A stretch of 64,000 nt of DNA from Pseudobutyrivibrio sp. YE44. GTDB lineage: Bacteria; Bacillota; Clostridia; Lachnospirales; Lachnospiraceae. Positions 17,638-24,978 of the stretch are shown here, one piece after another. How positions within the stretch are numbered: position 1 is the first letter of the stretch; each line of letters starts with the position of its first letter. The notes under the pieces were generated by a model. It ran no database searches. It was not told where the DNA came from and saw nothing but the letters and a program-made list of their open reading frames with translations. The DNA lies in assembly GCF_900104335.1 (NCBI RefSeq), contig NZ_FMXT01000001.1, forward strand, positions 62,001 to 126,000, read 5' to 3'. The position numbers and the translations under genes were made by a program.

Positions 17638-19011
17638 TTAATCTACAATTCTTTCTTCGATTGGAATATATTTCTTATGCTGACATACGGTCATGTATGC
17701 AGGTCTCATAATTTTTCCCTTATGGCAAATCTCTTCCATTCGGTGTGCACTCCAGCCAGCAATACGTGCGATGGCAAATATAGGAGTGAAAAGCTCTGAA
17801 GGAATGCCAAGCATCTGATAAACAAAGCCAGAGTAGAAATCCACGTTTGGTGATACACCTTTGTAGATTTTTCGTTCTTCAGCAATAATCTTTGGAGCGA
17901 GCTTTGCTACTAATTCGTAGAGCTGATATTCCTTTTCCATTCCTTTTTCAACAGCAAGGTCTTCTACGAAAGAGTGGAAGGTGAGAGCACGTGGATCTGA
18001 AACAGAATAAATAGCGTGCCCCATACCGTAAATAAGACCGGCATTATCAAAAGCTTCTCCGTGAAGCAGGGCACGAAGATAAGCACCTACTTCCTCTTCA
18101 TCTTCCCAATCCTTAAGATGAGCTTTCATATCTTCAAACATCTTTACAACCTTGATATTAGCACCACCGTGCTTTGGTCCCTTGAGAGAGCCAAGAGCAG
18201 CAGCAATGGAAGCATATGTATCTGTTCCTGAAGATGATACAAGGTGTGTAGTGAAGGTGGAGTTGTTACCACCACCGTGCTCCATATGAAGAATAAGTGC
18301 AACATCAAGAAGCTTTGCTTCAAGTGGAGTGAATTTGCTATCTGGTCTAAGGCAATGCAAAATGTTTTCTGCAGTTGAATAGTCAGGTCTAGGCTGATGA
18401 ATGATAAGCGAGTTCTCATTGTAATAGTAGTCGTAAGCTGCGAAGCTATAAACTGAAAGCAATGGGAAGTTTGCAATCAACTGTAGACACTGTCTAAGTA
18501 CATTTGCCTCTGATGTATCATCAGCATAATCGTCATAAGAATAAAGAGCTAGGACGGAACGAGCAAGCGAGTTCATCATATCCTTTGAAGGGCTCTTCAT
18601 AATCATATCTCTAACAAAGTTCTGAGGTAGTGAGCGATAATCTGCAAGAATACCTTTGAATTCTTCTAATTGTTCCTTTGTTGGAAGGGAACCGAATAAT
18701 AGAAGATAAGCACATTCCTCGAAACCAAAATGCTGTTCCATTGGAAGATTCTTAACTAAGTCTCTAACATTGTAGCCTCTATAGAAAAGTTGACCATCGC
18801 AAGGAACCTCTTTGCCATCAACAAATTTCTTTGAGTTTACTTCTGATATTTCTGTGATACCAACTAAAACACCCTTACCGTTAAGATCACGAAGACCACG
18901 TTTTACATCATATGTAGTGTACAGTTCTGGGTCTATATATGAGGATTTCTTGGAGAGCTCAGCAAGCTTTTCAACTTCCGGAGTCATCTCGCAATAATTT
19001 TCTATAACCAT
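17638..19011 (-). CDS. gltA: Citrate synthase
   Basis: The 457-residue enzyme condenses oxaloacetate and acetyl-CoA to citrate; in an anaerobe this usually feeds 2-oxoglutarate and glutamate synthesis. Conserved blocks are FYRGYNVRDL, LILHMEHGGGNNSTFTTHLV (substrate-binding His), GSLKGPKHGGAN with the catalytic His, YGMGHAIYSVSDPRA and SPNVDFYSG with the catalytic Asp. It is slightly longer than the 370-430 residues usual for the family, with an N-terminal extension. AGGAGG sits 8 bp before the ATG on the minus strand. It is divergent from pckA, and a perfect palindrome lies beside its -10 region. Confidence 0.95.
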   Translation of the reverse strand: MVIENYCEMTPEVEKLAELSKKSSYIDPELYTTYDVKRGLRDLNGKGVLVGITEISEVNSKKFVDGKEVPCDGQLFYRGYNVRDLVKNLPMEQHFGFEECAYLLLFGSLPTKEQLEEFKGILADYRSLPQNFVRDMIMKSPSKDMMNSLARSVLALYSYDDYADDTSEANVLRQCLQLIANFPLLSVYSFAAYDYYYNENSLIIHQPRPDYSTAENILHCLRPDSKFTPLEAKLLDVALILHMEHGGGNNSTFTTHLVSSSGTDTYASIAAALGSLKGPKHGGANIKVVKMFEDMKAHLKDWEDEEEVGAYLRALLHGEAFDNAGLIYGMGHAIYSVSDPRALTFHSFVEDLAVEKGMEKEYQLYELVAKLAPKIIAEERKIYKGVSPNVDFYSGFVYQMLGIPSELFTPIFAIARIAGWSAHRMEEICHKGKIMRPAYMTVCQHKKYIPIEERIVD

Positions 19012-19043
19012 GTAACATTGTCCTCCTTTTTCACTTTAGCACG

Positions 19044-19065
19044 CTAAATCGTGATTTAGAGTATA
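19044..19065 (-). promoter_or_regulatory. gltA promoter region with 7-2-7 palindrome
   Basis: CTAAATC-GT-GATTTAG at 19044-19059 is a perfect palindrome. It directly abuts TATACT on the minus strand (19065-19060), a plausible -10 for gltA. The position suggests a repressor site; the regulator is unknown. Confidence 0.45.
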
Positions 19066-19227
19066 CTAACACAATTTAACTAAATATTACAAGAATAATT
19101 GTGACATTTCTTATATATAATTTTCAAGAAATTCCGTTATTTTTAAGAAAAATTTAAGAGTTGGCAAATTGCTTAAAAATCGAGTGAAAAATTGTACAAA
19201 TCATAAAACAAAATTTATGTGAATTAA

Positions 19228-19308
19228 TTGACAATAAAATAACGATTGGATAAAATGATATTTAGCGAAAATTAGTTCATAACCCTAGCTTTTTAAGGGT
19301 TAGCTAAT
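19228..19308 (+). promoter_or_regulatory. pckA promoter and leader hairpin
   Basis: TTGACA at 19228-19233 and TAAAAT at 19251-19256 are separated by 17 bp, a good housekeeping-type promoter. The leader then holds a small hairpin AACCCT...AGGGTT at 19281-19301, without a T-run, about 36 bp before the pckA start. Confidence 0.7.
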
Positions 19309-19337
19309 AATATTTTTAGAAAGAAGAGGTAAGACAG

Positions 19338-20951
19338 ATGGCTAATGTTGATTTAACAAAGTATGGCATCACAGGAACAACTAATATTGTTCACAATCCT
19401 TCTTATGAAGAGCTTTACAAGGCAGAGCTTGCAGATTCAAATGAGGGGTTTGAAGTAGGTAAGGAAACAGAGCTTGGCGCTGTTAACGTTATGACAGGTA
19501 TCTATACAGGTCGTTCACCTAAAGATAAGTATATCGTTATGGATGAGAACTCAAAGGACACTGTTTGGTGGACATCAGAGGGATATCCAAATGATAACCA
19601 TCCTATGTCTGAAGAAGTTTGGGCAAAGGTTAAGGAACTTGCAAAGAAAGAGCTTTCAAACAAGGATCTTTATGTCGTAGATCTTTTCTGCGGTGCTAAC
19701 AAAGATACACGTATGGCAGTTCGTTTCATCGTTGAGGTTGCTTGGCAGGCTCACTTCGTTGAGAACATGTTTATCAAGCCTACAGCAGAAGAGCTTGCAA
19801 ACTTCGAGCCAGATTTCGTAGTTTACAATGCATCAAAGGCTAAGGTTGAAAATTACAAGGAGCTCGGTCTTAACTCTGAGACTTGCGTAGCTTTCAATAT
19901 CACATCTCGTGAGCAGGTTATCATCAATACATGGTACGGCGGAGAGATGAAGAAGGGTATGTTCTCTATGATGAACTACTTCCTTCCACTTAAGGGCATG
20001 GCTTCAATGCACTGCTCAGCTAACTGTGATATGGATGGAAAGCACACAGCAATCTTCTTTGGTCTTTCTGGAACAGGTAAGACAACACTTTCTACAGATC
20101 CAAAGCGTCGTCTTATCGGTGATGATGAGCATGGTTGGGATGACAACGGCGTATTCAACTTTGAAGGTGGTTGCTACGCAAAGGTTATCGGCCTTGATAA
20201 GGAATCTGAGCCAGATATCTACAACGCAATTAAGAGAGATGCTCTTCTTGAGAACGTAACAGTAGATGGCGCTGGTAAGATTGATTTTGATGATAAGAGC
20301 GTTACAGAGAATACTCGTGTATCTTATCCAATCGACCACATCAACAATATTGCAGCTGAGGTAAACGGTGTTTCTGCTGGTCCAGATGCTGATAACGTAA
20401 TTTTCCTTTCAGCTGATGCATTCGGAGTACTTCCACCAGTATCAATCCTTACACCAGAGCAGACAAAGTACTACTTCCTTTCTGGTTTCACAGCTAAGCT
20501 TGCTGGTACAGAGAGAGGTATCACAGAGCCTACACCTACATTCTCTGCTTGCTTCGGTCAGGCATTCCTTGAGCTTCATCCTACAAAGTATGCTGAGGAG
20601 CTTGTTAAGAAGATGGAGAAGTCTGGAGCAAAGGCTTACCTTGTTAACACAGGTTGGAACGGAACAGGAAAGAGAATCACAATTAAGGACACAAGAGGTA
20701 TCATCGATGCTATCCTTAATGGTGACATCAAGAATGCTCCTACAAAGACAATTCCAATGTTCAACTTCGAGGTTCCTACAGAGCTTCCAGGTGTAGATCC
20801 TAAGATTCTTGATCCTAGAGATACATACGCTAACGCTTCTGAGTGGGAAGAGAAGGCAAAGGATCTTGCTGCAAGATTCAACAAGAACTTTGTTAAGTAC
20901 ACATCTAACGAGGCTGGTAAGGCACTTGTTTCTGCAGGTCCACAGCTTTAA
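19338..20951 (+). CDS. pckA: ATP-dependent phosphoenolpyruvate carboxykinase
   Basis: The 537-residue enzyme interconverts oxaloacetate plus ATP with PEP, CO2 and ADP. In rumen-type anaerobes it often runs towards oxaloacetate. Diagnostic parts are [12 protein letters not shown] near the N-terminus, the kinase-1a P-loop [12 protein letters not shown] around residues 240-250, the metal-binding [20 protein letters not shown] and the C-terminal [19 protein letters not shown] precedes the ATG. It is divergent from citrate synthase, so the pair sits at the oxaloacetate branch point. Its stop codon overlaps the start of structured repeat A, copy 1. Confidence 0.97.
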   Translation: MANVDLTKYGITGTTNIVHNPSYEELYKAELADSNEGFEVGKETELGAVNVMTGIYTGRSPKDKYIVMDENSKDTVWWTSEGYPNDNHPMSEEVWAKVKELAKKELSNKDLYVVDLFCGANKDTRMAVRFIVEVAWQAHFVENMFIKPTAEELANFEPDFVVYNASKAKVENYKELGLNSETCVAFNITSREQVIINTWYGGEMKKGMFSMMNYFLPLKGMASMHCSANCDMDGKHTAIFFGLSGTGKTTLSTDPKRRLIGDDEHGWDDNGVFNFEGGCYAKVIGLDKESEPDIYNAIKRDALLENVTVDGAGKIDFDDKSVTENTRVSYPIDHINNIAAEVNGVSAGPDADNVIFLSADAFGVLPPVSILTPEQTKYYFLSGFTAKLAGTERGITEPTPTFSACFGQAFLELHPTKYAEELVKKMEKSGAKAYLVNTGWNGTGKRITIKDTRGIIDAILNGDIKNAPTKTIPMFNFEVPTELPGVDPKILDPRDTYANASEWEEKAKDLAARFNKNFVKYTSNEAGKALVSAGPQL

Positions 20952-21091
20952 ACAATTCAGAGCTAAGTAAGTTTTATATAGAAAATGGATGCTTGCATTC
21001 ATTTTTCTATAAAAACTTATTTGGTGAGAACACCCTAATGAGCAAAAGTAAAGCTCTGAAAGAGCGATTTTGCGAATGAGGTCTGATTTGT
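20950..21091 (+). repeat. Structured intergenic repeat A, copy 1
   Basis: A 142-bp element starting at the pckA stop codon. The outer stem is ACAATTCAGAGC with GGTCTGATTTGT. Arm one pairs AAGTAAGTTTTTATAG-like sequence through AGAAAATG...CATTTTTCT. Arm two is GAGCAAAAGTAAAGCTC-TGAA-AGAGCGATTTTGC. A second copy of the same length is at 55226. Arm two keeps GAGCAAAAG and GCGATTTTGCGAAT, while its tip covaries (GCTC/GAGC here, GCAC/GTGC there). Confidence 0.85.
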
Positions 21092-21098
21092 ATTATAA

Positions 21099-21150
21099 AA
21101 AAGCACTCTAATGTTACATGAAAACATGTGTATTGGGGTGCTTTTATTTT
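21099..21150 (+). terminator. Intrinsic terminator downstream of pckA
   Basis: AAGCACTCTAAT pairs with ATTGGGGTGCTT, with an inner ACATG/CATGT stem, followed by TTTTATTTTTT. It ends transcription from pckA after repeat A. Confidence 0.8.
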
Positions 21151-21195
21151 TTATAACACGAATAAGGACATTCTGTGAAAAATTCGTTCTTTATT

Positions 21196-21221
21196 TTGAC
21201 ACAAATTTGTTGTACTATAAT
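21196..21221 (+). promoter_or_regulatory. Promoter of the probable 6S RNA
   Basis: A perfect TATAAT lies at 21216-21221. TTGACA at 21196 is only 14 bp away, so the true -35 may be the weaker ATTTTG at 21193. The expected start is near 21228, at the 5' end of the structured RNA. Confidence 0.55.
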
Positions 21222-21227
21222 TGCAGG

Positions 21228-21440
21228 TACAAAGATACCGAATTTTACCTAACCTGGGATGTACGATTTAACTTATCCTTTTTGAACCTACATTTACTTT
21301 AAACGGAATGCCTATATTTCTAATTGGCTGTCAGGCCTCCGAATTCGCAGTGGAAGACAAAAAATTAGTTGCGGCGATCCACCTAGCTAGAGCTAGGAGT
21401 CAATTGATAGGCCCGGCATTTTGGGTTAGGTTTCTGTTTG
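21228..21440 (+). ncRNA. ssrS: Probable 6S RNA (SsrS-type)
   Basis: About 200 nt form one long interrupted hairpin, as expected for 6S RNA, which binds housekeeping RNA polymerase by imitating an open promoter. The ends pair (CCGAA and ACCTAACC with GGTTAGGT and TTTGG). A large central bubble follows, then conserved-looking segments such as GAACCTACATTTACTTTAAA, GGCTGTCAGGCCTCCG, CAGTGGAAGACAAAAA, GGCGATCCACCTAGC and GATAGGCCCGGCA, which I recall from clostridial 6S RNAs. No long protein frame with a ribosome site fits here. A strong TATAAT precedes it and a terminator-like repeat follows. A covariance-model search for 6S would settle it. Confidence 0.7.
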
Positions 21441-21450
21441 GATTTTGAGA

Positions 21451-21550
21451 GAGTCTTGTTACACTCTCAAGCCTTAGTATTATTTCTAGTCACTTTAGAA
21501 TGTGACTAGAAACAACACTAAGAGCTTGATAGTTACAAGCCTCTTTTTTT
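21451..21550 (-). repeat. Structured intergenic repeat B, copy 5 (reversed, diverged), acting as a terminator
   Basis: Read on the minus strand, this copy keeps ATCAAGCTCTTAG, ACTAAGGCTTG and GTAAC from family B. The apical part is replaced by a simple hairpin, TTTCTAGTCAC/GTGACTAGAAA. On the plus strand its 3' edge (ACAAGCCTC) is followed by seven T, so it can end the 6S RNA transcript. Confidence 0.65.
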
Positions 21551-21662
21551 ATTGCTTGAAACCTAACCAACAAAATACTTTTCGTAGAATGGTGAGGGGA
21601 GAGAATTTCTTTAAAAATTCTTTGATATTTGGTAGAATTTTGTACTAGAGGAGAATAAAAAT

Positions 21663-22535
21663 ATGTGGACATTTTTGGGCTATGGAAAAACCTATTTAGA
21701 TAAATGTGGAAGAGATAACATAGGGGCGTATGCTGCCCAAACAGCATACTTTATGATTATGTCATCCATTCCTGTAGTAATGCTTCTGGTGTGGGTGGCT
21801 GGATTGATTCCTTCTATTAATATGTATATGAACGAGCTGATTTATGACGTAATGCCATCTGAGTTTTCACCTTATGTGGCTAAGGTTGTGAGAGCTGTTA
21901 CACATGGTTCTGTTGGTGCAGTTTCTATTTCAGCAATTATGGCTATCTGGTCTTCTGGAAAAGCTTTCCAGAATCTTATGGTTGGACTTAATCAGGTTAA
22001 CAAAATCGAAGAGACTAGAAACTGGTTTGCAAGACGTCTTAGAGCCGTATTTTATACTTTGATTTTGCTTTCGATTATCGTTGTAATTATGCTGATGCTT
22101 GTCTTTACGCAGAAGTTCCAGTACTTTGCTAAGAACTATTATGGTTTCTTGCCATACATTATTGGTATTAGACCGCTGTTTAGAAGTGTGTTTGTTTTTA
22201 TCTTTTTGGTTATCGTATTTACGTTTTTGTTTACAGTACTTCCAAACAAGCATCTCAAATTTATCAGTCAGTTGCCAGGCGGCTTTATCTGCGCTGTTAG
22301 CTGGTATGTATTCAGTATGTGCTTAGCTATTTGGGTTCGTATTTTCAATAATTTCTCCATGTACGGAACCTTTGCAACAATGATGATGTTTATGTTTTGG
22401 TTGTACTTCTGTATGTATTTTATGTTGATGGCTGCAGAGGCAAATGTATTCTTTGCAGAGGCCTTTGGTCTGGCTTGGCAGAATCGCAAGAATAGATTCA
22501 AGAAGAAGCACTCAAGTGATTGGACTAGTAAGTGA
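21663..22535 (+). CDS. YihY/BrkB-family inner membrane protein
   Basis: The 290-residue protein has about six membrane segments and the family hallmarks. These are an N-terminal region with DNIGAYAAQTAYFMIMSSIPVVMLL, the segment SISAIMAIWSSGKAFQNLMVGLN, and the late motif FSMYGTFATMMMFMFWLYFCMYFMLMAAEAN. The family was once wrongly named ribonuclease BN; its true role is unclear, possibly transport. GAGGAG lies 11 bp before the ATG. It is followed 67 bp later by queA in the same direction. Confidence 0.88.
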   Translation: MWTFLGYGKTYLDKCGRDNIGAYAAQTAYFMIMSSIPVVMLLVWVAGLIPSINMYMNELIYDVMPSEFSPYVAKVVRAVTHGSVGAVSISAIMAIWSSGKAFQNLMVGLNQVNKIEETRNWFARRLRAVFYTLILLSIIVVIMLMLVFTQKFQYFAKNYYGFLPYIIGIRPLFRSVFVFIFLVIVFTFLFTVLPNKHLKFISQLPGGFICAVSWYVFSMCLAIWVRIFNNFSMYGTFATMMMFMFWLYFCMYFMLMAAEANVFFAEAFGLAWQNRKNRFKKKHSSDWTSK

Positions 22536-22602
22536 TTCTGTGCTAAACTGAATGGAATGGTTTAGACCATAATTAAATGTTTATAATTAGAAAGAAATAA
22601 AA

Positions 22603-23640
22603 ATGAAGGTTAAAGATTTTGATTATTACCTTCCTGAGGAGTTAATAGCTCAGGATCCTCTTGAAAAGAGAAGCAATTCAAGACTTATGGTCTTGGATAA
22701 GAACACAGGCGAGGTTGCGCATCGCCATTTCTATGATATAAAGGAATATCTTAAGCCAGGTGATTGCTTGGTTATCAACAACACTCGAGTTATTCCAGCA
22801 AGATTATACGGAGCCAGAGTTGGTTCCGGTGGAAAAGTAGAGATTCTTCTATTAAAGAGACTCAGCGACACTCAGTGGGAGTGTTTGGTTAAGCCTGGTA
22901 AGAAGGCTCGTCCAGGAATGGAAATTTCCTTTGGAGATGGTCTTTTAATAGGAAAGATTATTGATATAGTTGATGAAGGAAATAGAATCATCGAGTTTAG
23001 TTATGACGGAATCTTTGAGGAGATTTTGGATAAACTTGGTGAGATGCCACTTCCTCCATACATCACTCATAAACTTAAAGATAGAGATAGATATCAGACT
23101 GTTTATGCAAAGTTTGATGGCTCAGCAGCTGCACCGACGGCTGGTCTTCATTTTACGCCTGAGCTTCTTGAAGAGGTTAAGGCTATGGGAGTGAAGATTG
23201 CCGAGGTTACTCTTCATGTTGGTCTTGGAACTTTTAGACCGGTGAAGGAGGATGAGGTTTTAGACCATCATATGCATTCAGAATATTATGAGCTCACTCA
23301 GGAAGCCTGCGACATAATAAACGAAACAAAGGCAAATGGTGGAAGAGTTATTTCTGTTGGTACCACCAGCACCCGTACACTTGAGTCGGCAGCTGAAGCA
23401 GGCAAGCCTCTTACTCCAAAGAGCGGATGGACACAGATATTCATTTATCCTGGATATGAGTTTAAGGTCATTGATTGTTTGATTACAAATTTCCATCTTC
23501 CTCAGTCTACACTTATTATGTTAGTATCAGCTCTTGCAGGAAGAGAGCATGTGCTTGCAGCCTATGAAAAGGCGGTGGAGGAAAAGTATCGCTTCTTTAG
23601 TTTTGGCGATGCGATGATGATTACAGATTTGCAGCATTAG
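22603..23640 (+). CDS. queA: tRNA S-adenosylmethionine ribosyltransferase-isomerase
   Basis: The 345-residue enzyme adds and isomerises the ribosyl part of S-adenosylmethionine on 7-aminomethyl-7-deazaguanine at tRNA position 34, making epoxyqueuosine. It begins [20 protein letters not shown], then has [54 protein letters not shown] and [13 protein letters not shown], all typical of QueA. AGAAAGAAA is a weak ribosome site. No tgt gene follows; an insertion-like palindromic element begins at the stop codon instead. Confidence 0.96.
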   Translation: MKVKDFDYYLPEELIAQDPLEKRSNSRLMVLDKNTGEVAHRHFYDIKEYLKPGDCLVINNTRVIPARLYGARVGSGGKVEILLLKRLSDTQWECLVKPGKKARPGMEISFGDGLLIGKIIDIVDEGNRIIEFSYDGIFEEILDKLGEMPLPPYITHKLKDRDRYQTVYAKFDGSAAAPTAGLHFTPELLEEVKAMGVKIAEVTLHVGLGTFRPVKEDEVLDHHMHSEYYELTQEACDIINETKANGGRVISVGTTSTRTLESAAEAGKPLTPKSGWTQIFIYPGYEFKVIDCLITNFHLPQSTLIMLVSALAGREHVLAAYEKAVEEKYRFFSFGDAMMITDLQH

Positions 23641-23848
23641 CATTGAATAGTTACTATTCACAGCAACTCCACCACATTCATAATGGAAGTCTTTCAGACT
23701 TCTTTCTCAGTGCTAAAGCACTTAACATTATTCATGTGGGTGGAGTCACTGATTCCAGTTTATAAAATATTAAAAATCATTCCTTACCAAATAAATTTGG
23801 ACAGAATGGATTTTAAATATTTTAAAACTGTGAATAGTAACATTGAAT
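23641..23848. mobile_element. MITE-like palindromic element between queA and pheS
   Basis: GTTACTATTCACAG at 23650-23663 and CTGTGAATAGTAAC at 23828-23841 are perfect terminal inverted repeats. CATTGAAT occurs just outside at 23641-23648 and at 23841-23848, like a target duplication. Inside are two arms: CTCCACC...ATTCATAATG with CATTATTCATGTGGGTGGAG, carrying two small hairpins, and an AT-rich arm AAAATATT...AATATTTT. No T-box motif and no gene are present. Confidence 0.5.
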
Positions 23849-23908
23849 TTAGCACTTTCAACTGTTAAAATTTTAACTTAGTGAGATTATTTGTTAGGGA
23901 GGCCACCT

Positions 23909-24964
23909 ATGGTAGATATTATTTCAGAATTAAGCGCCAAGTTTGAGGCGGAGCTTCAGAATATCAAGAATTCTGAAGAACTTGAGAATATCCGTGTTTC
24001 TTATCTTGGCAAAAAGGGTAGCGTTACAGCTGCTATGAAAGAAATGGGCAAGCTCTCAGCGGAAGAGAAAAAAGAGTTTGGTCAGAAGATTAACATGCTT
24101 AAGAACACTGTTGCAGACAAGATTGCAGAGAAGAAGGATGAGCTTGCAGCATTAGAGCTTCAGAAGGAAATCGATAAGGTTCCTGAGTTTGATATTTCCC
24201 TTCCAGAGCGAAAGGACCAGGGAAGCTATCATCCAATCACACTTGTTCAGCGCCAGTGCGAGACAATATTTAAGTCGATGGGCTTTACTGTCGAGGATTA
24301 TAGCGAGGTGGTTACAGACTACGAATGTTTCGAGTCAGTTAATATCCCTAAGTATCATCCTGCTCGTGATATGCAGGATACATACTATCTTGAGAACGGT
24401 CAGCTTCTTAAGTCTCAGACCACAGCTGCCCAGAATGCTATCTACAAGAAATACAGAAAGCAGCTTCTTGAGAACGGTACACCAATCAAGGCTATTTTCC
24501 CAGGACGTTGCTTCAGAAACGAAGCTACAGATGCTTGCCATGAGAACACATTCTTCCAGATGGAAGGTGTTATGGTTGGAAAGGATATTTCTATTTCAAA
24601 CCTTATTTACTTCATGAAGACTATGCTTTCAGAAGTGTTTAGAAGAGATATTAAGGTTCGTCTTCGTCCAGGCTTCTTCCCATTTGTGGAGCCAGGCTTC
24701 GAGCTTGATATCAACTGCTTAAACTGTGGCGGTAAGGGTTGTCCTTCTTGTAAGCACTCAGGTTGGCTTGAGCTTTGCCCATGTGGTATGGTTCATCCAA
24801 AGGTTCTTGAAGAAGGTGGAATTGATCCAGAAAAGTACACAGGCTTTGCTTTTGGTCTTGGCCTTACAAGACTTGCAATGATGAAATATGGAATTAAAGA
24901 TATTCGTGATTTGAACAGCGGCAATCTTAGCAGCTTAGCTCAGTTCAAAGATGACGAGCAGTAA
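23909..24964 (+). CDS. pheS: Phenylalanyl-tRNA synthetase alpha subunit
   Basis: The 351-residue catalytic subunit charges tRNA-Phe with phenylalanine as an alpha2-beta2 enzyme. The ATG at 23909 (MVDIISEL) is chosen because AGGGAGG lies seven bases upstream; a TTG at 23891 would precede that site. The N-terminal coiled coil (residues 1-85) is followed by the class II core with HPARDMQDTYYLE, PGRCFRNEATDACHENTFFQ, RPGFFPFVEPGFELD and GFAFGLGLTRLAMMKYGI. An insert with CLNCGGKGCPSC (four cysteines) is present, as in many clostridial PheS. pheT follows 14 bp later. Confidence 0.97.
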   Translation: MVDIISELSAKFEAELQNIKNSEELENIRVSYLGKKGSVTAAMKEMGKLSAEEKKEFGQKINMLKNTVADKIAEKKDELAALELQKEIDKVPEFDISLPERKDQGSYHPITLVQRQCETIFKSMGFTVEDYSEVVTDYECFESVNIPKYHPARDMQDTYYLENGQLLKSQTTAAQNAIYKKYRKQLLENGTPIKAIFPGRCFRNEATDACHENTFFQMEGVMVGKDISISNLIYFMKTMLSEVFRRDIKVRLRPGFFPFVEPGFELDINCLNCGGKGCPSCKHSGWLELCPCGMVHPKVLEEGGIDPEKYTGFAFGLGLTRLAMMKYGIKDIRDLNSGNLSSLAQFKDDEQ

Positions 24965-24978
24965 GGGAGGACTAAAAC

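Noticed and set aside
20442-21002. A 186-codon minus-strand frame opposite pckA
   Set aside because: It is a shadow of a highly expressed gene, with cysteine- and leucine-rich nonsense translation and no start signal.
21111-21302. A 63-codon frame over the 5' part of the 6S-like RNA
   Set aside because: It overlaps the terminator and promoter of the RNA gene and lacks a ribosome site.
23641-23908. A T-box leader for pheST
   Set aside because: There is no GGTGG...ACCGCGG sequence and no terminator with a T-run; the segment is a palindromic element.
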